Of a DNA stretch of 64,000 nucleotides, positions 55,135-63,575 are shown piece by piece. The stretch comes from an uncultured delta proteobacterium (GTDB taxonomy: Bacteria; Myxococcota_A; Polyangia; Polyangiales; Polyangiaceae), in assembly GCA_903906315.1 (NCBI GenBank), contig CAIVJW010000219.1, forward strand, positions 1-64,000, written 5' to 3'. Below the pieces are notes generated by a model. That model searched no databases. It saw nothing but the letters and a program-made list of their open reading frames with translations, and was not told the DNA's origin. A program made the translations under genes and the position numbers. Position 1 is the first letter of the stretch; every line of letters starts with the position of its first letter.

Positions 55135-56613
55135 ATGCGCATCTGCATCCTGTCCTCCTCCTACCAGCACAGCACCGCTCCGTTTGCCGATCTCGACCCG
55201 CTGCCCGACCCGGCCCGCTACGCCCCCGATCACGACTGGGTCCATGAGCCGCTCCACAAGGCCACCTCGATTCCGCGCGTCCGCGCGCTCTCCCACCAGG
55301 GCTTCGACGTCTTCCTGAACCTGTGCGACGGCGCCTGGGACGAGGACCGCGCGGGCATCGAAGTGCCGCAGACGCTCGAGCGCCTCGGGCAGGCCTTCAC
55401 CGGCGCCGGCGCCTCGTTCTACGAGCCGAGCCGCGACGTGATGAAGCGAGTGTGCCACTACGCGGGCATCGAGACCCCGGGCTTCCTGTTCGCCGATCGC
55501 GCCGCCGACGCCGATCGCGCCGCCGACACGCTCCGATTCCCCATGATCGTGAAGCACCCGTCGAGCTACAACAGCGTCGGCATGCGCAGGGACGCCCGGT
55601 GCGAGACGCCCGCCGCGCTCCGCGAGCTCGTCCTGCGCAACGTCTCGGCGTACGGCGGCGCCCTCGTCGAGGAGTTCATCGAAGGCCGCGAGTTCACCGT
55701 CCTCGCGGCCGAGCCCGCCCCGGGCGAGCCCGAGCCGCGCGCGTACACGCCAGTCGAGTTCCTCTTCCCGCCCGGCGAGACGTTCAAGCACTTCGACCTC
55801 AAGTGGGTCGACTACCAGCGGATGTCGACCGAGCCCGTCGCCGACGAGGGCCTCGCCCGCCGCCTGCGCGAGGACTCGCGGCGCTTCTTCGCGGCGCTCG
55901 GCGGCACGGGCTACGGCCGCTGCGATCTGCGCATGGACGCGAGCGGGCGCCTCTTCATGCTCGAGATCAACCCCAACTGCTCGATCTTCTACCCGCCCGA
56001 CGCCTTCGGCAGCGCGGACCTCATCCTCGCGAGATCCCCGGGCAGACACCGGGGCTTCCTCGACCACCTCCTCGACTGCGCGCTGCGGCGGCGCGACGCG
56101 GCGCGGCCGACCACCGGAGTCCGGTACGACCCCGCACGCGGGTACGGCCTCGTCGCGCTCACCGCGCTGCCGGCGGGGGCCGTCGTCCAGGCAGGCGAGG
56201 AGCGCGCCCATCACCTCGTCACTCGTCGTCACGTCGACCGGCGCTGGGACGCCCAGAAGCAGCGCTGGTTCCGCCAGTACGCCTGGCCGCTCACCGACGA
56301 GGTCCACGCGATGTGGTCCGACCGCCCCGAGGACTGGCAGCCCATCAACCACGCCTGCGACCCGAGCTGCTGGCTCGACGGCCTCGCGCTCGTCACGCGC
56401 CGACCCGTCGCCGCCGGCGAGGCCCTCACAGTCGACTACGCCACGTTCTGCGGACCGGACACGGAGCCGTTCCCCTGCGACTGCCAGGCTCCGAGCTGCC
56501 GCGGCGTGATCCGCGGCAGCGACCACCTCTCCCCGGCGCTGGCCCCCTACGGCGATCACGTGAGCGACTACGTCCGACGCGCGCGGGCGGCGGCGGGGCT
56601 CGGCGGCGCGTGA
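55135..56613 (+). CDS. ATP-grasp ligase fused to a SET methyltransferase domain
   Basis: A 492-residue bifunctional protein. Residues 1-320 are a D-Ala-D-Ala-ligase-like ATP-grasp domain: NLCDGA (62-67), the ATP-lysine region MIVKHP (Lys140), VEEFIEGREFT (178-187) and RCDLRMDASG with LEINPN (Asp264, Glu277, Asn279, Asn281) for ATP and Mg2+. Residues 328-465 are a SET domain: GYGLVALTALPAG, INHACDPS (404-411), GEALTVDY (428-435) and a post-SET cluster Cys448-x-Cys450-x4-Cys455. An ATP-driven amide ligase and an AdoMet-dependent methyltransferase are therefore joined in one chain. ATG 55135 is chosen. The product is unknown; the next SET gene overlaps it by four bases. Confidence 0.9.
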   Translation: MRICILSSSYQHSTAPFADLDPLPDPARYAPDHDWVHEPLHKATSIPRVRALSHQGFDVFLNLCDGAWDEDRAGIEVPQTLERLGQAFTGAGASFYEPSRDVMKRVCHYAGIETPGFLFADRAADADRAADTLRFPMIVKHPSSYNSVGMRRDARCETPAALRELVLRNVSAYGGALVEEFIEGREFTVLAAEPAPGEPEPRAYTPVEFLFPPGETFKHFDLKWVDYQRMSTEPVADEGLARRLREDSRRFFAALGGTGYGRCDLRMDASGRLFMLEINPNCSIFYPPDAFGSADLILARSPGRHRGFLDHLLDCALRRRDAARPTTGVRYDPARGYGLVALTALPAGAVVQAGEERAHHLVTRRHVDRRWDAQKQRWFRQYAWPLTDEVHAMWSDRPEDWQPINHACDPSCWLDGLALVTRRPVAAGEALTVDYATFCGPDTEPFPCDCQAPSCRGVIRGSDHLSPALAPYGDHVSDYVRRARAAAGLGGA

Positions 56614-57182
56614 CGTCCGGCGAGGTCGGCCTCTCCCTGTCCGACGATCGCTTCGGGGTCCTCGCCGTCGGTCCGGACCACCGCCGCCTCTTCGTCCGCG
56701 TGGCCGTGGCCCGCGGCGAGGTGCTCGCGCCCTTCCGCGTGGCAGTTCGGGTCGGCGCGCCGCACCGCCACACGCTGCAGATAGCCGATCACGATCACGG
56801 GATCCTCGCGCCGCCGGAGCTCCGCTTCGTCGATCACCATTGCAGCCCGAGCGCCTTCTTCGACGTCGCCCTGCGCCAGTTGATTGCCCTGGTCGACCTC
56901 GCGCCGGGCGCGCCGGTCACGGCGTTCTACCCGGCTACCGAGTGGGCCATGGCCGAGCGCTTCGAGTGCCGCTGCGGCGCCCCGGGCTGCCTCGGCCTCG
57001 TCGGCGGCGCCTCGGAGCTTGCCCCGGACGTCCTCGCGCGCCACCGCCTGAGCCCCCACGTGGCGCGCCGGCTCGCCGCGCGGCTGAGCTCCACGGCTGT
57101 GACCGCGGCGACGGAGTCCGCCGAGGCGTGCGGCAAGGCCGACGAGAGCCCGGCGAACCGGGTGGAGGATCCCATCGGGTGA
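56610..57182 (+). CDS. Stand-alone SET-domain protein
   Basis: A 190-residue SET-domain protein. Motifs are FVDHHCSPS (73-81, in place of the usual NHxCxPN), GAPVTAFYPATEW (catalytic-Tyr candidate Tyr107) and the post-SET cluster Cys120-x-Cys122-x4-Cys127 in FECRCGAPGCLG. The N-terminal strand FGVLAVGPDHRRLFVRVAVARG replaces the usual SET-N half. GTG 56610 overlaps the ATP-grasp-SET stop (GTGA), so the two proteins are made together. Possible substrates are the product of the ligases or the ligases themselves; this is inference. The substitution of Asn by Asp/His in the motif may change activity. Confidence 0.8.
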   Translation: MTSGEVGLSLSDDRFGVLAVGPDHRRLFVRVAVARGEVLAPFRVAVRVGAPHRHTLQIADHDHGILAPPELRFVDHHCSPSAFFDVALRQLIALVDLAPGAPVTAFYPATEWAMAERFECRCGAPGCLGLVGGASELAPDVLARHRLSPHVARRLAARLSSTAVTAATESAEACGKADESPANRVEDPIG

Positions 57183-57329
57183 CGCGATCGGCGCGCGATC
57201 GCCCGGAAGGCTGTGCCCGCTCCCGCGCCATGCGGCCAGGGCGATCCGCAGCGAGCCTTTCGCCGGCCTTTCGTGGCCGCCGCGATCACGCCCGCACGCT
57301 CCACCCGCCGAGAACCCCCGGCAGCGGCG

Positions 57330-58499
57330 CTACAGCGGTCGCGCGGCGAGCTCCAGGCTGAGCTGGGCGGGCCTGGCCGGCGCCGAGGCGCGCGGTCGCC
57401 CGCGCCGCTGCGAGGGCCGCGCCGGCGCCTCGGCCGGGCCACCGCGGCGGCCGCGCCCATGGTCGAGGATGGCGCGGATCATCGTCGCGAACGGGATCCC
57501 CGAGAGTCGACAGATGTTGCCCGTGGACGAGTCGGCCGCCGTCCCGAGGCCGCAGTTCGCGTTCACCTCGAGGACGAGGAGCTCGCCGTCCTCGGCCTCG
57601 CGGAGGTCGACGCGCGCGTATCCATTGCCCCCGAGCGCCCGATAGGCCTTCTCGGCCAGCCGCGCGGCACGGCCCGCGGTCGCGCGGTCCGGTCGCCCGT
57701 AGAGGAAGAAGGGCTCGTCGCCGAGCTCCGGAATGCGCTGATCCGGAGAGTAGGTATCGTACACCTCGAAATGGAGGAACCGCTGCTCGGGCGGCAGCCG
57801 GGCGTTGTACGCCCGCTCGACCGGCGGAAAGGCCACCGGGGCGTGCGCCGGCCCGACGACCAGGACGGTGAGCTCGCGACCGTCGAGGAACGGCTCGACG
57901 AAGATGGCGCCGTGCGCGACGGACGGGTCGTGGCCCCCGCCCCGCAGCCACTCCACCTGCGCGCGGAGCTCGGCCGGCGTCTCCACCCTCGACCGGCAGT
58001 TGATTCCCAGGCTCGCGGCCGAGATCTCGGGCTTGACCATCAGCGGGAAGCCGATCGACTCCGCGTCGGCGACGTCCGCCGAGCCGCGAAGCTCGAGCCA
58101 CGCGGCGGTCGGGATCCGGCCGCGGCGCATCGCGCGCTTCATCCGCAGCTTCGAGGTCGAAAGCTCGTAGAACGCGGCGTCCGCGCCGGTGAAGTCGCGC
58201 CCCTGCGCCTCGAGCGCCCGCACCACCGAGAGGCCCGGGAACCCGTCGCCGTCGTCCTCGGCGCCGTCGCAGAGGTTCAGGAACAAAGTGCCCGGAGGGT
58301 GCGCCTCGAGCCGCCGCACGACGTGCCTCGGGTGCGCGGGGTCGAGCACGACGGGCTCCCAGACCCAGGGGAGGCCGAGGTCACGGAACCAGCCGCCGAC
58401 CTCCGCGCGAAACGCGGCCGAGCCGTACGAGGGGCTCTCGGGCCTGCCATCGATGAGCCGATAGGGCGCGATCACGACGACGGGGTCGGCCGGGATCAC
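57330..58499 (-). CDS. D-Ala-D-Ala ligase-like ATP-grasp enzyme (second of pair)
   Basis: A 389-residue ATP-grasp enzyme. Motifs: NLCDGA (75-80), VKPEISAASLGI with Lys156, FVEPFLDGRELT with Glu202, and ARVDLREAEDGELLVLEVNAN with Asp298, Glu311, Asn313 and Asn315 (shown here in parts). It lacks the large inserts of true Ddl but keeps its full metal/ATP apparatus, so it should join a carboxylate to an amine or hydroxyl group through an acyl phosphate. The last 35 residues are Arg/Pro/Ala-rich. GTG 58499 overlaps the stop of the preceding ligase (GTGA). It converges with the SET gene. Confidence 0.88.
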   Translation of the reverse strand: MIPADPVVVIAPYRLIDGRPESPSYGSAAFRAEVGGWFRDLGLPWVWEPVVLDPAHPRHVVRRLEAHPPGTLFLNLCDGAEDDGDGFPGLSVVRALEAQGRDFTGADAAFYELSTSKLRMKRAMRRGRIPTAAWLELRGSADVADAESIGFPLMVKPEISAASLGINCRSRVETPAELRAQVEWLRGGGHDPSVAHGAIFVEPFLDGRELTVLVVGPAHAPVAFPPVERAYNARLPPEQRFLHFEVYDTYSPDQRIPELGDEPFFLYGRPDRATAGRAARLAEKAYRALGGNGYARVDLREAEDGELLVLEVNANCGLGTAADSSTGNICRLSGIPFATMIRAILDHGRGRRGGPAEAPARPSQRRGRPRASAPARPAQLSLELAARPL

Positions 58500-59587
58500 G
58501 AGACCCCCGCGCGCGCGCGGCGCCGCGCCGTGGCGAGGATGCGGTCGATGACGGCGCCCATCGTGTCCACGTGGGTGCGCAGGATCTGGCCGGTGTAGCT
58601 CCCGCCGTCGAACGAGAGCCCGCAGTTCGCGTTCACCTCGAGCACGAAGAGCTCGCCTGTCGCCGCGTCCTCGCGCAGGTCGACGCGGGCGTAGCCGGTG
58701 CCGGACACCGCCCGGAAGGCGCCCGCCGCGATCGGCTCGATCCGACGCTGCACCTCGGGCGACACCTTGCCAATCGCGCAGTACTCCGAGCCGGCGGGAG
58801 GCGGCGACTCCTCGTCGAACTCCTCGAGGTAGCGCTCGTGCGTGAGGAAGCGCTCCTCGGGCGGGAGCGCCGGGTGGAACAGGCGCTCGGCGGCGGTGAA
58901 CACCTCGGGGGCGCCCGGGCGATCGAAGACGAACGCGGTGTACTCGGGGCCGGCGACGAACCGCTCGACGAACCAGCCGCCGGCGCGGCCCGGGTGGCGC
59001 TGATCGAGCCTCCGCCACTCGGCATCCAGCGCGTCGACGCCGTCCACGCGCGAGCGGAGCCCGATCCCGAGGCTGGCCGCGGAGACGTCGGGCTTGATGA
59101 TCAGCGGGAAGCCGAGGCGACCGCAGTGTTCGAGGACCTCGCGCGGATCGCCCTCGAGCGCGCGGAACGCCGCCGTCGGAATGCCCGCGTCGACGAACCG
59201 GGCCTTCATCGCGAGCTTCGAGGTCGACAGTCGGTAGAACCCCCCGTCGGCGCCCGTGAACGCGACGCCGGCCGCCTCGAGCGCGAGGACGACCGAGAGC
59301 CCGGGGATCCCGTCGTCCTCGGCGCCGTCGCAGAGGTTGAACGCAATGGTGTCGCGCGCCCGGGCGAGCTCGCCGAGGCGCGCGACGACGCTCGGGATGC
59401 GCGTCTCGGCGGGACCTTCGAGGCAGACCGGCTGCCAGACCCAGTCGCACCCGATCGGCTCGAACCACTCCGGCACCTCCGCGCGGAACGCGGGGTAGTC
59501 GTACTCGGAGCTCGAGAGGCGGTCGTCCTTCCAGGCGTACGGGACGAGGACGACGACGAGCGGTCGTCCGCCGTGAGACGTGGGCAC
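58496..59587 (-). CDS. D-Ala-D-Ala ligase-like ATP-grasp enzyme (first of pair)
   Basis: A 363-residue ATP-grasp enzyme, paralogous to its neighbour. Motifs: NLCDGA (84-89), PLIIKPDVSAASLGI with Lys165, WFVERFVAG with Glu208, and RVDLRED...LFVLEVNANCG with Asp303, Glu317, Asn319 and Asn321. GTG 59587 has GAGG nine bases upstream and is followed by a frame in step with the preceding motif, so the longer upstream frame is rejected. It leads a two-gene operon opposite the ATP-grasp-SET pair. Substrates are unknown; a dipeptide-like product or a peptide chain is plausible. Confidence 0.88.
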   Translation of the reverse strand: MPTSHGGRPLVVVLVPYAWKDDRLSSSEYDYPAFRAEVPEWFEPIGCDWVWQPVCLEGPAETRIPSVVARLGELARARDTIAFNLCDGAEDDGIPGLSVVLALEAAGVAFTGADGGFYRLSTSKLAMKARFVDAGIPTAAFRALEGDPREVLEHCGRLGFPLIIKPDVSAASLGIGLRSRVDGVDALDAEWRRLDQRHPGRAGGWFVERFVAGPEYTAFVFDRPGAPEVFTAAERLFHPALPPEERFLTHERYLEEFDEESPPPAGSEYCAIGKVSPEVQRRIEPIAAGAFRAVSGTGYARVDLREDAATGELFVLEVNANCGLSFDGGSYTGQILRTHVDTMGAVIDRILATARRRARAGVS

Positions 59588-59980
59588 GGGACCTCGCGCG
59601 AAGTGGGGGGCGAGACCTCGGGTAGCACGAAATGCCGCCCCGGATCCCCGCGGATCGCGGCGGCGACGCCCTTCGTTCGGCCACGGGCGTCGCGCCTCTC
59701 CCCGCCGCGCGACGAGGGCGCCGGCCGAGAGGCGCCGGGTCGCGCGGGCGCCGCGGCCGGGAGGCGCGCCCACTTCGTCGCGAATCGGCGGCGAAGCCCG
59801 TCGACGATTGACGGCGCGCGCCCCCCGTTCGTACGGTGCCGACGCACTTTTCCGGTGGATCGCCCTGGACCGGTGGATCGACACCTCACCACAGGCACCC
59901 ACCTCGTTCCTGCCGATTCCGCCCCCTCGCGCGGTGGCCCGAACCCTGCTCACGCCGCGCGCCGAACCCTGGAGGACCCC
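59588..59980. other. 393-bp divergent region with an 11-bp direct repeat
   Basis: Lies between the ATP-grasp operon and the caspase-like lipoprotein gene. CCGGTGGATCG occurs at 59852-59862 and 59870-59880, starts 18 bases apart, 101 bases from the lipoprotein start. Open frames here are Arg/Pro-rich shadows; no precursor-like small ORF with a ribosome site was found. It probably holds two divergent promoters. Confidence 0.45.
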
Positions 59981-61606
59981 GTGACCAATCTGCTGCGACC
60001 GAGCTCCCTCGCCCTGCTCCTCACGACCCTCGCCGCCGGCGTGGGCTGCGGCTCCGCCGACGACGGCTCGGGCACGACGCCGCAGACGGGTGACGAGGAC
60101 GACCTCACCAGCGTGACCGCGCGCGAGCGCGCCCTCACGTTCGACGGCTACGTCTACCTGCCGACGACGGCGACCGACTCGACCATCCTGGCGGCCGTCA
60201 AGCGCCAGAACAAGTCGGCCTTCGGCGCCCTGCGCAACGCCGAGATCAGCGCGAACAACCGCGAGCTCGCCGAGATCGACGCCAAGGCGTTCGTCAAGGA
60301 GACGGTCTCGGTCGTCGACCCGTCGAACCCGGCCGCGGCGAAGAAGCCGATGCTCCGCGTGCGCTACCGCTACACCGACCGCGCGCTCGTGCCGGTCTCG
60401 ATGGCCAAGCGCAGCGCCGTCGGCATGGCCGTCCTCCACGGCGACTACCAGGCGCAGAGCAAGCGCATCCTGCAGGAGTGCACCGAGAACTCGGCCCACG
60501 ACCAGGAGTTCGAGGGATCCATCTGGTACGTGTTCAACCCGACGCTCTCCGGCTGCCAGGAGGCGATGTCCGCCGAGCAGCAGAAGATCGACGAGGCGCG
60601 CGCCAAGCTCGCGAACCCGGACACCGAGGTCGTCGCGGCCGAGACGACGCGCCTCTACCTCCCGATCACCGCGAAGCTCGAGTCGACCAAGACGTCGACC
60701 GCGAAGACCTACCCCGAGTACGACCGCCTCTGGAGCGGCGGCGTGGAGGCCGGCAAGCTCAAGGTCGCCATCGTGTCGGGCGTGATGGCCGACTGGGCCG
60801 CCGGCGACAAGCCGGAGCTAGCCAACGACATCGGCTACCACATGTTCTACCAGATGGTCGACGAGATCGGCCGCGTGGTGCCGGGCCTGCAGCTCACGGG
60901 CACGGACGGCGCCGACCTCACGACCTTCACCGTGAACGGCAAGACCGTGAAGGGCGTGACCTGGGCCGACCTGACGAAGTGGGAGCTCTCGGGATCGGGC
61001 TGGCCCGCTGAGATCGCGTCGGCGGCCGACCGCGACGCGCTCAAGAAGCTCGTCGCCAACACCATGGCGCACCACTGGATCACCTTCGAGCGCAAGGCGA
61101 GCGTGAAGCTCGGCACCGACGCGGCGAAGGACGTCACCGTCGTCATCAACACGTACTACGGCGCCGAGACGGACGACGCGCCGCACCGCAAGGCGCTCTC
61201 GTCGAACGACGTGGTCGTCTACAACGGCCACTCGTACATCGGCTGGGGCCCGCTCGACCCGAGCCGCTACTCCGCCTCGACCTTCCCGAAGTCGTACCAG
61301 CTGTTCTTCTTCAACAGCTGCGTGTCCTTCAACTACTACGAGAAGGACTTCTTCAAGATGAAGGGCGGCACCGAGAACCTCGACATGATCACGAACGGCC
61401 TCGAGAGCCCCGTCTACGGGTCCGGGCCGGTCGTCGGCCGCATGGTCGGCGCGATCGTGTCGGGCAAGGCGGTCTCGTACAAGGACATCCTCGTCAAGGG
61501 CGCGCAGTACACCGAGCACGGCCAGGACGCGCTCCGCGTCGTCGACGGCGAGCTCGACAACACCTACAAGCCGTCGAAGAAGGCGCTCACCGTCACGTTC
61601 AAGTGA
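59981..61606 (+). CDS. Lipoprotein with putative caspase/gingipain-like His-Cys dyad
   Basis: A 541-residue lipoprotein; lipobox GVGC near Cys23. Residues 40-250 are a helical/beta region. In the C-terminal half, VVVYNGHSYIGWG (His417) and LFFFNSCVSFNYYEKDFF (Cys447) form the His-then-Cys pair in the position expected for caspase-fold (CD clan) peptidases such as C25 gingipain and C14. The segment between holds DPSRY and no other motif. This is only a motif-level resemblance. GTG 59981 has GGAGG five bases upstream. It would act outside the cell. It is adjacent to the ATP-grasp/SET locus but need not be linked. Confidence 0.72.
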   Translation: MTNLLRPSSLALLLTTLAAGVGCGSADDGSGTTPQTGDEDDLTSVTARERALTFDGYVYLPTTATDSTILAAVKRQNKSAFGALRNAEISANNRELAEIDAKAFVKETVSVVDPSNPAAAKKPMLRVRYRYTDRALVPVSMAKRSAVGMAVLHGDYQAQSKRILQECTENSAHDQEFEGSIWYVFNPTLSGCQEAMSAEQQKIDEARAKLANPDTEVVAAETTRLYLPITAKLESTKTSTAKTYPEYDRLWSGGVEAGKLKVAIVSGVMADWAAGDKPELANDIGYHMFYQMVDEIGRVVPGLQLTGTDGADLTTFTVNGKTVKGVTWADLTKWELSGSGWPAEIASAADRDALKKLVANTMAHHWITFERKASVKLGTDAAKDVTVVINTYYGAETDDAPHRKALSSNDVVVYNGHSYIGWGPLDPSRYSASTFPKSYQLFFFNSCVSFNYYEKDFFKMKGGTENLDMITNGLESPVYGSGPVVGRMVGAIVSGKAVSYKDILVKGAQYTEHGQDALRVVDGELDNTYKPSKKALTVTFK

Positions 61607-61706
61607 CCGCCGGCCGGACGCCCGCCGGCGCGCGCCCCGTGCGCAGCCGGCGGGGTTCGGTTACCATGGCGTGACGCGGCATTCTTCCCCACCCGCGTCG
61701 ACCGTG

Positions 61707-62612
61707 ATGCCCGCTTCCTCCGCTTTGGCTCGCGCCGCTCTGGCGGCCTCCACGATCCTCGTGACCGCGCTCCTCGCGGCGCCCGCCGGCGCGTTCTGCC
61801 GCAGCACGACGTGCACGGGCGACTGCCCGCGCGACGAGAACGGCTGCAAGACGACCGGCAAGCCGGTGACGTGGCCGGGCCTCTGCGTCGGCTTCAGCAT
61901 CCAGAAGGACCTGACCTTCGATCTCGCGCCGGACCGCGTGCGCGCCGCCATCGAGGACGCCTTCGCCGCGTGGTCGGACCTCGACTGCGGCGGCGGCCAG
62001 GCCAGCCTCGCGTTCAGCGAGCTCGCGGACGTGACGTGCCACCGCACGGAGTACTCGACCACCGATCCCAACGCGAACGTGATCCTCTTTCAGGACACGA
62101 AGTGGACGTACGGCGGCCAGAACGACACCCTGGCGAAGACCACGGTCACGTTCGACCACGAGACGGGCGAGGTGCTCGACGCGGACATCGAGGTCAACCA
62201 CGCGTACAACGAGCTGACCGTGGCCGAGGACAACGTCGTGTACGATCTGCGATCGATCATGACGCACGAGATCGGCCACTTCATCGGCCTCGATCACACG
62301 CCCGACACGGAGGCGACGATGTTCGCCGGCTACGACGAGGGCCAGATCGATCAGCGCACGCCCGAGGCGGACGACGTCGCCGCGGCCTGCGCCGCCTACC
62401 CGCAGGGGCGGCGCGGCGTGTGCGATCCGACGCCGCGCAACGGCTTCGGGCGAGAGTGCGCCGGGGCGGTGACGACGGGCGGCGGCGCCGCGGACGCCCC
62501 GGCGGCCGGGTGCGCGGCGGCCGAGACGCGAGGGCGGGACGGCGCGGCAGGGCTCCTCGGGGTCGGGCTCGCGCTGGCGATGACGATGGCGAGGAGGAGG
62601 CGAACGCGATGA
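61707..62612 (+). CDS. M10-type (matrixin) metalloprotease with MYXO-CTERM-like tail
   Basis: A 301-residue exported protease. The zinc site is THEIGHFIGLDH (His187, Glu188, His191, His197), followed by a Met-turn region near Met205, as in metzincins of the matrixin group. Cysteines in the N-terminal part (CRSTTCTGDCPRDENGC) may form a Cys-switch-like or disulfide cap. The C-terminus has AGCAAAETRG, a hydrophobic helix and RRRRTR, matching MYXO-CTERM. The signal peptide ends near AGAFC. ATG 61707 is chosen; GTG 61671 is in frame upstream. Its stop overlaps the next gene (ATGA). Confidence 0.88.
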   Translation: MPASSALARAALAASTILVTALLAAPAGAFCRSTTCTGDCPRDENGCKTTGKPVTWPGLCVGFSIQKDLTFDLAPDRVRAAIEDAFAAWSDLDCGGGQASLAFSELADVTCHRTEYSTTDPNANVILFQDTKWTYGGQNDTLAKTTVTFDHETGEVLDADIEVNHAYNELTVAEDNVVYDLRSIMTHEIGHFIGLDHTPDTEATMFAGYDEGQIDQRTPEADDVAAACAAYPQGRRGVCDPTPRNGFGRECAGAVTTGGGAADAPAAGCAAAETRGRDGAAGLLGVGLALAMTMARRRRTR

Positions 62613-63550
62613 GGAAGGGGCTCCGCACGATCGGCGACCGGGCACGCGCGGGATCCGCGCTGGCGGCGATCGCGATGCTCGTCGCGGCGTTCGGCGCCGG
62701 GCCGGCCGCCTGCAAGAAGGCCGACGAGGCCGGCGCGGCGACGGCCAAGCTCTGCGACGCGGGCGAGAACATCTTCTGCCGCTGTCCGGGCGGCGCGGCC
62801 GGCACCAAGCAGTGCAAGGCCGACGGGATGAGCTTCGACTCCTGCGTCGGGCGCGACGGCCCCTGCGCGCCCCCGAGCACGACGATCTGCGAGGCCGGCG
62901 AGACGATCTACTGCCAGTGCGCGAGCGGCGAGGACGGCCTCAAGACGTGCAGCGGCGACGGGCTCGGCTTCGGCGACTGCTCGGACAAGGGAGGGTCGTG
63001 CGAGACGGGCGGCGCCGGCGGCGGCGGTACGGGCGGCGGCGGGCAGGGCGGAGCGGCCACGGGCGGCGGCGGACAGGGTGGCGCGGCCACGGGCACGGGC
63101 GCGTACCTCGAGGCCTGCGCGAAGGGCACGGACTGCGCGAGCGGCGTCTGCCCGATGGGCTACTGCACCAAGGACTGCGCGCAGCCCGCGGAGTGCAAGG
63201 TCGACGACAAGTGGGTCGCGGACTGCATCGCGTTCTCGGGCGTTCAGGTCTGCATGCCGATCTGCCTCGGCGCGAACGACTGCGCGGTCTATGGCTATCC
63301 CAGCGACTGCGGCTTCACGAACTCGGTCGACGGCGTGCCCGACACGGTCTGCGCCGACTGGCAGGCCGACCTCAAGCTTCCCCCGGACGGGGTGACGTGC
63401 GGATCCGATCTCGACTGCAACCTGGGCCACGCGGGGATGCAGCGCATTTGCATGTTCCAGAAGTGCGGCGAGGGGTGCTACGTCCCCGAGGACTGCCCAC
63501 AAGGGATGACCTGCTCGGGCCAGGGTGGCAACCCTGGAACGTGCAACTAG
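62609..63550 (+). CDS. Cys-rich lipoprotein coupled to the metalloprotease
   Basis: A 313-residue lipoprotein with lipobox GPAAC near residue 35. Two related modules ([14 protein letters not shown] and [14 protein letters not shown]) precede a Gly-rich linker ([15 protein letters not shown]) and a second Cys-rich part with CVPED-type motifs ([15 protein letters not shown]). ATG 62609 overlaps the protease stop (ATGA), so it is co-translated and may be a surface partner or inhibitor of it; this is inference. The CxCP pattern recalls disulfide-rich surface modules seen elsewhere in the window. Confidence 0.82.
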   Translation: MRKGLRTIGDRARAGSALAAIAMLVAAFGAGPAACKKADEAGAATAKLCDAGENIFCRCPGGAAGTKQCKADGMSFDSCVGRDGPCAPPSTTICEAGETIYCQCASGEDGLKTCSGDGLGFGDCSDKGGSCETGGAGGGGTGGGGQGGAATGGGGQGGAATGTGAYLEACAKGTDCASGVCPMGYCTKDCAQPAECKVDDKWVADCIAFSGVQVCMPICLGANDCAVYGYPSDCGFTNSVDGVPDTVCADWQADLKLPPDGVTCGSDLDCNLGHAGMQRICMFQKCGEGCYVPEDCPQGMTCSGQGGNPGTCN

Positions 63551-63575
63551 CGCGCGACGCGCCGGGAGCCGGACG

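Noticed and set aside
59588-59980. Search for a small precursor-peptide gene for the ATP-grasp/SET locus
   Set aside because: Open frames there are Arg/Pro-rich, lack a convincing ribosome site and look like shadows; no precursor can be claimed.
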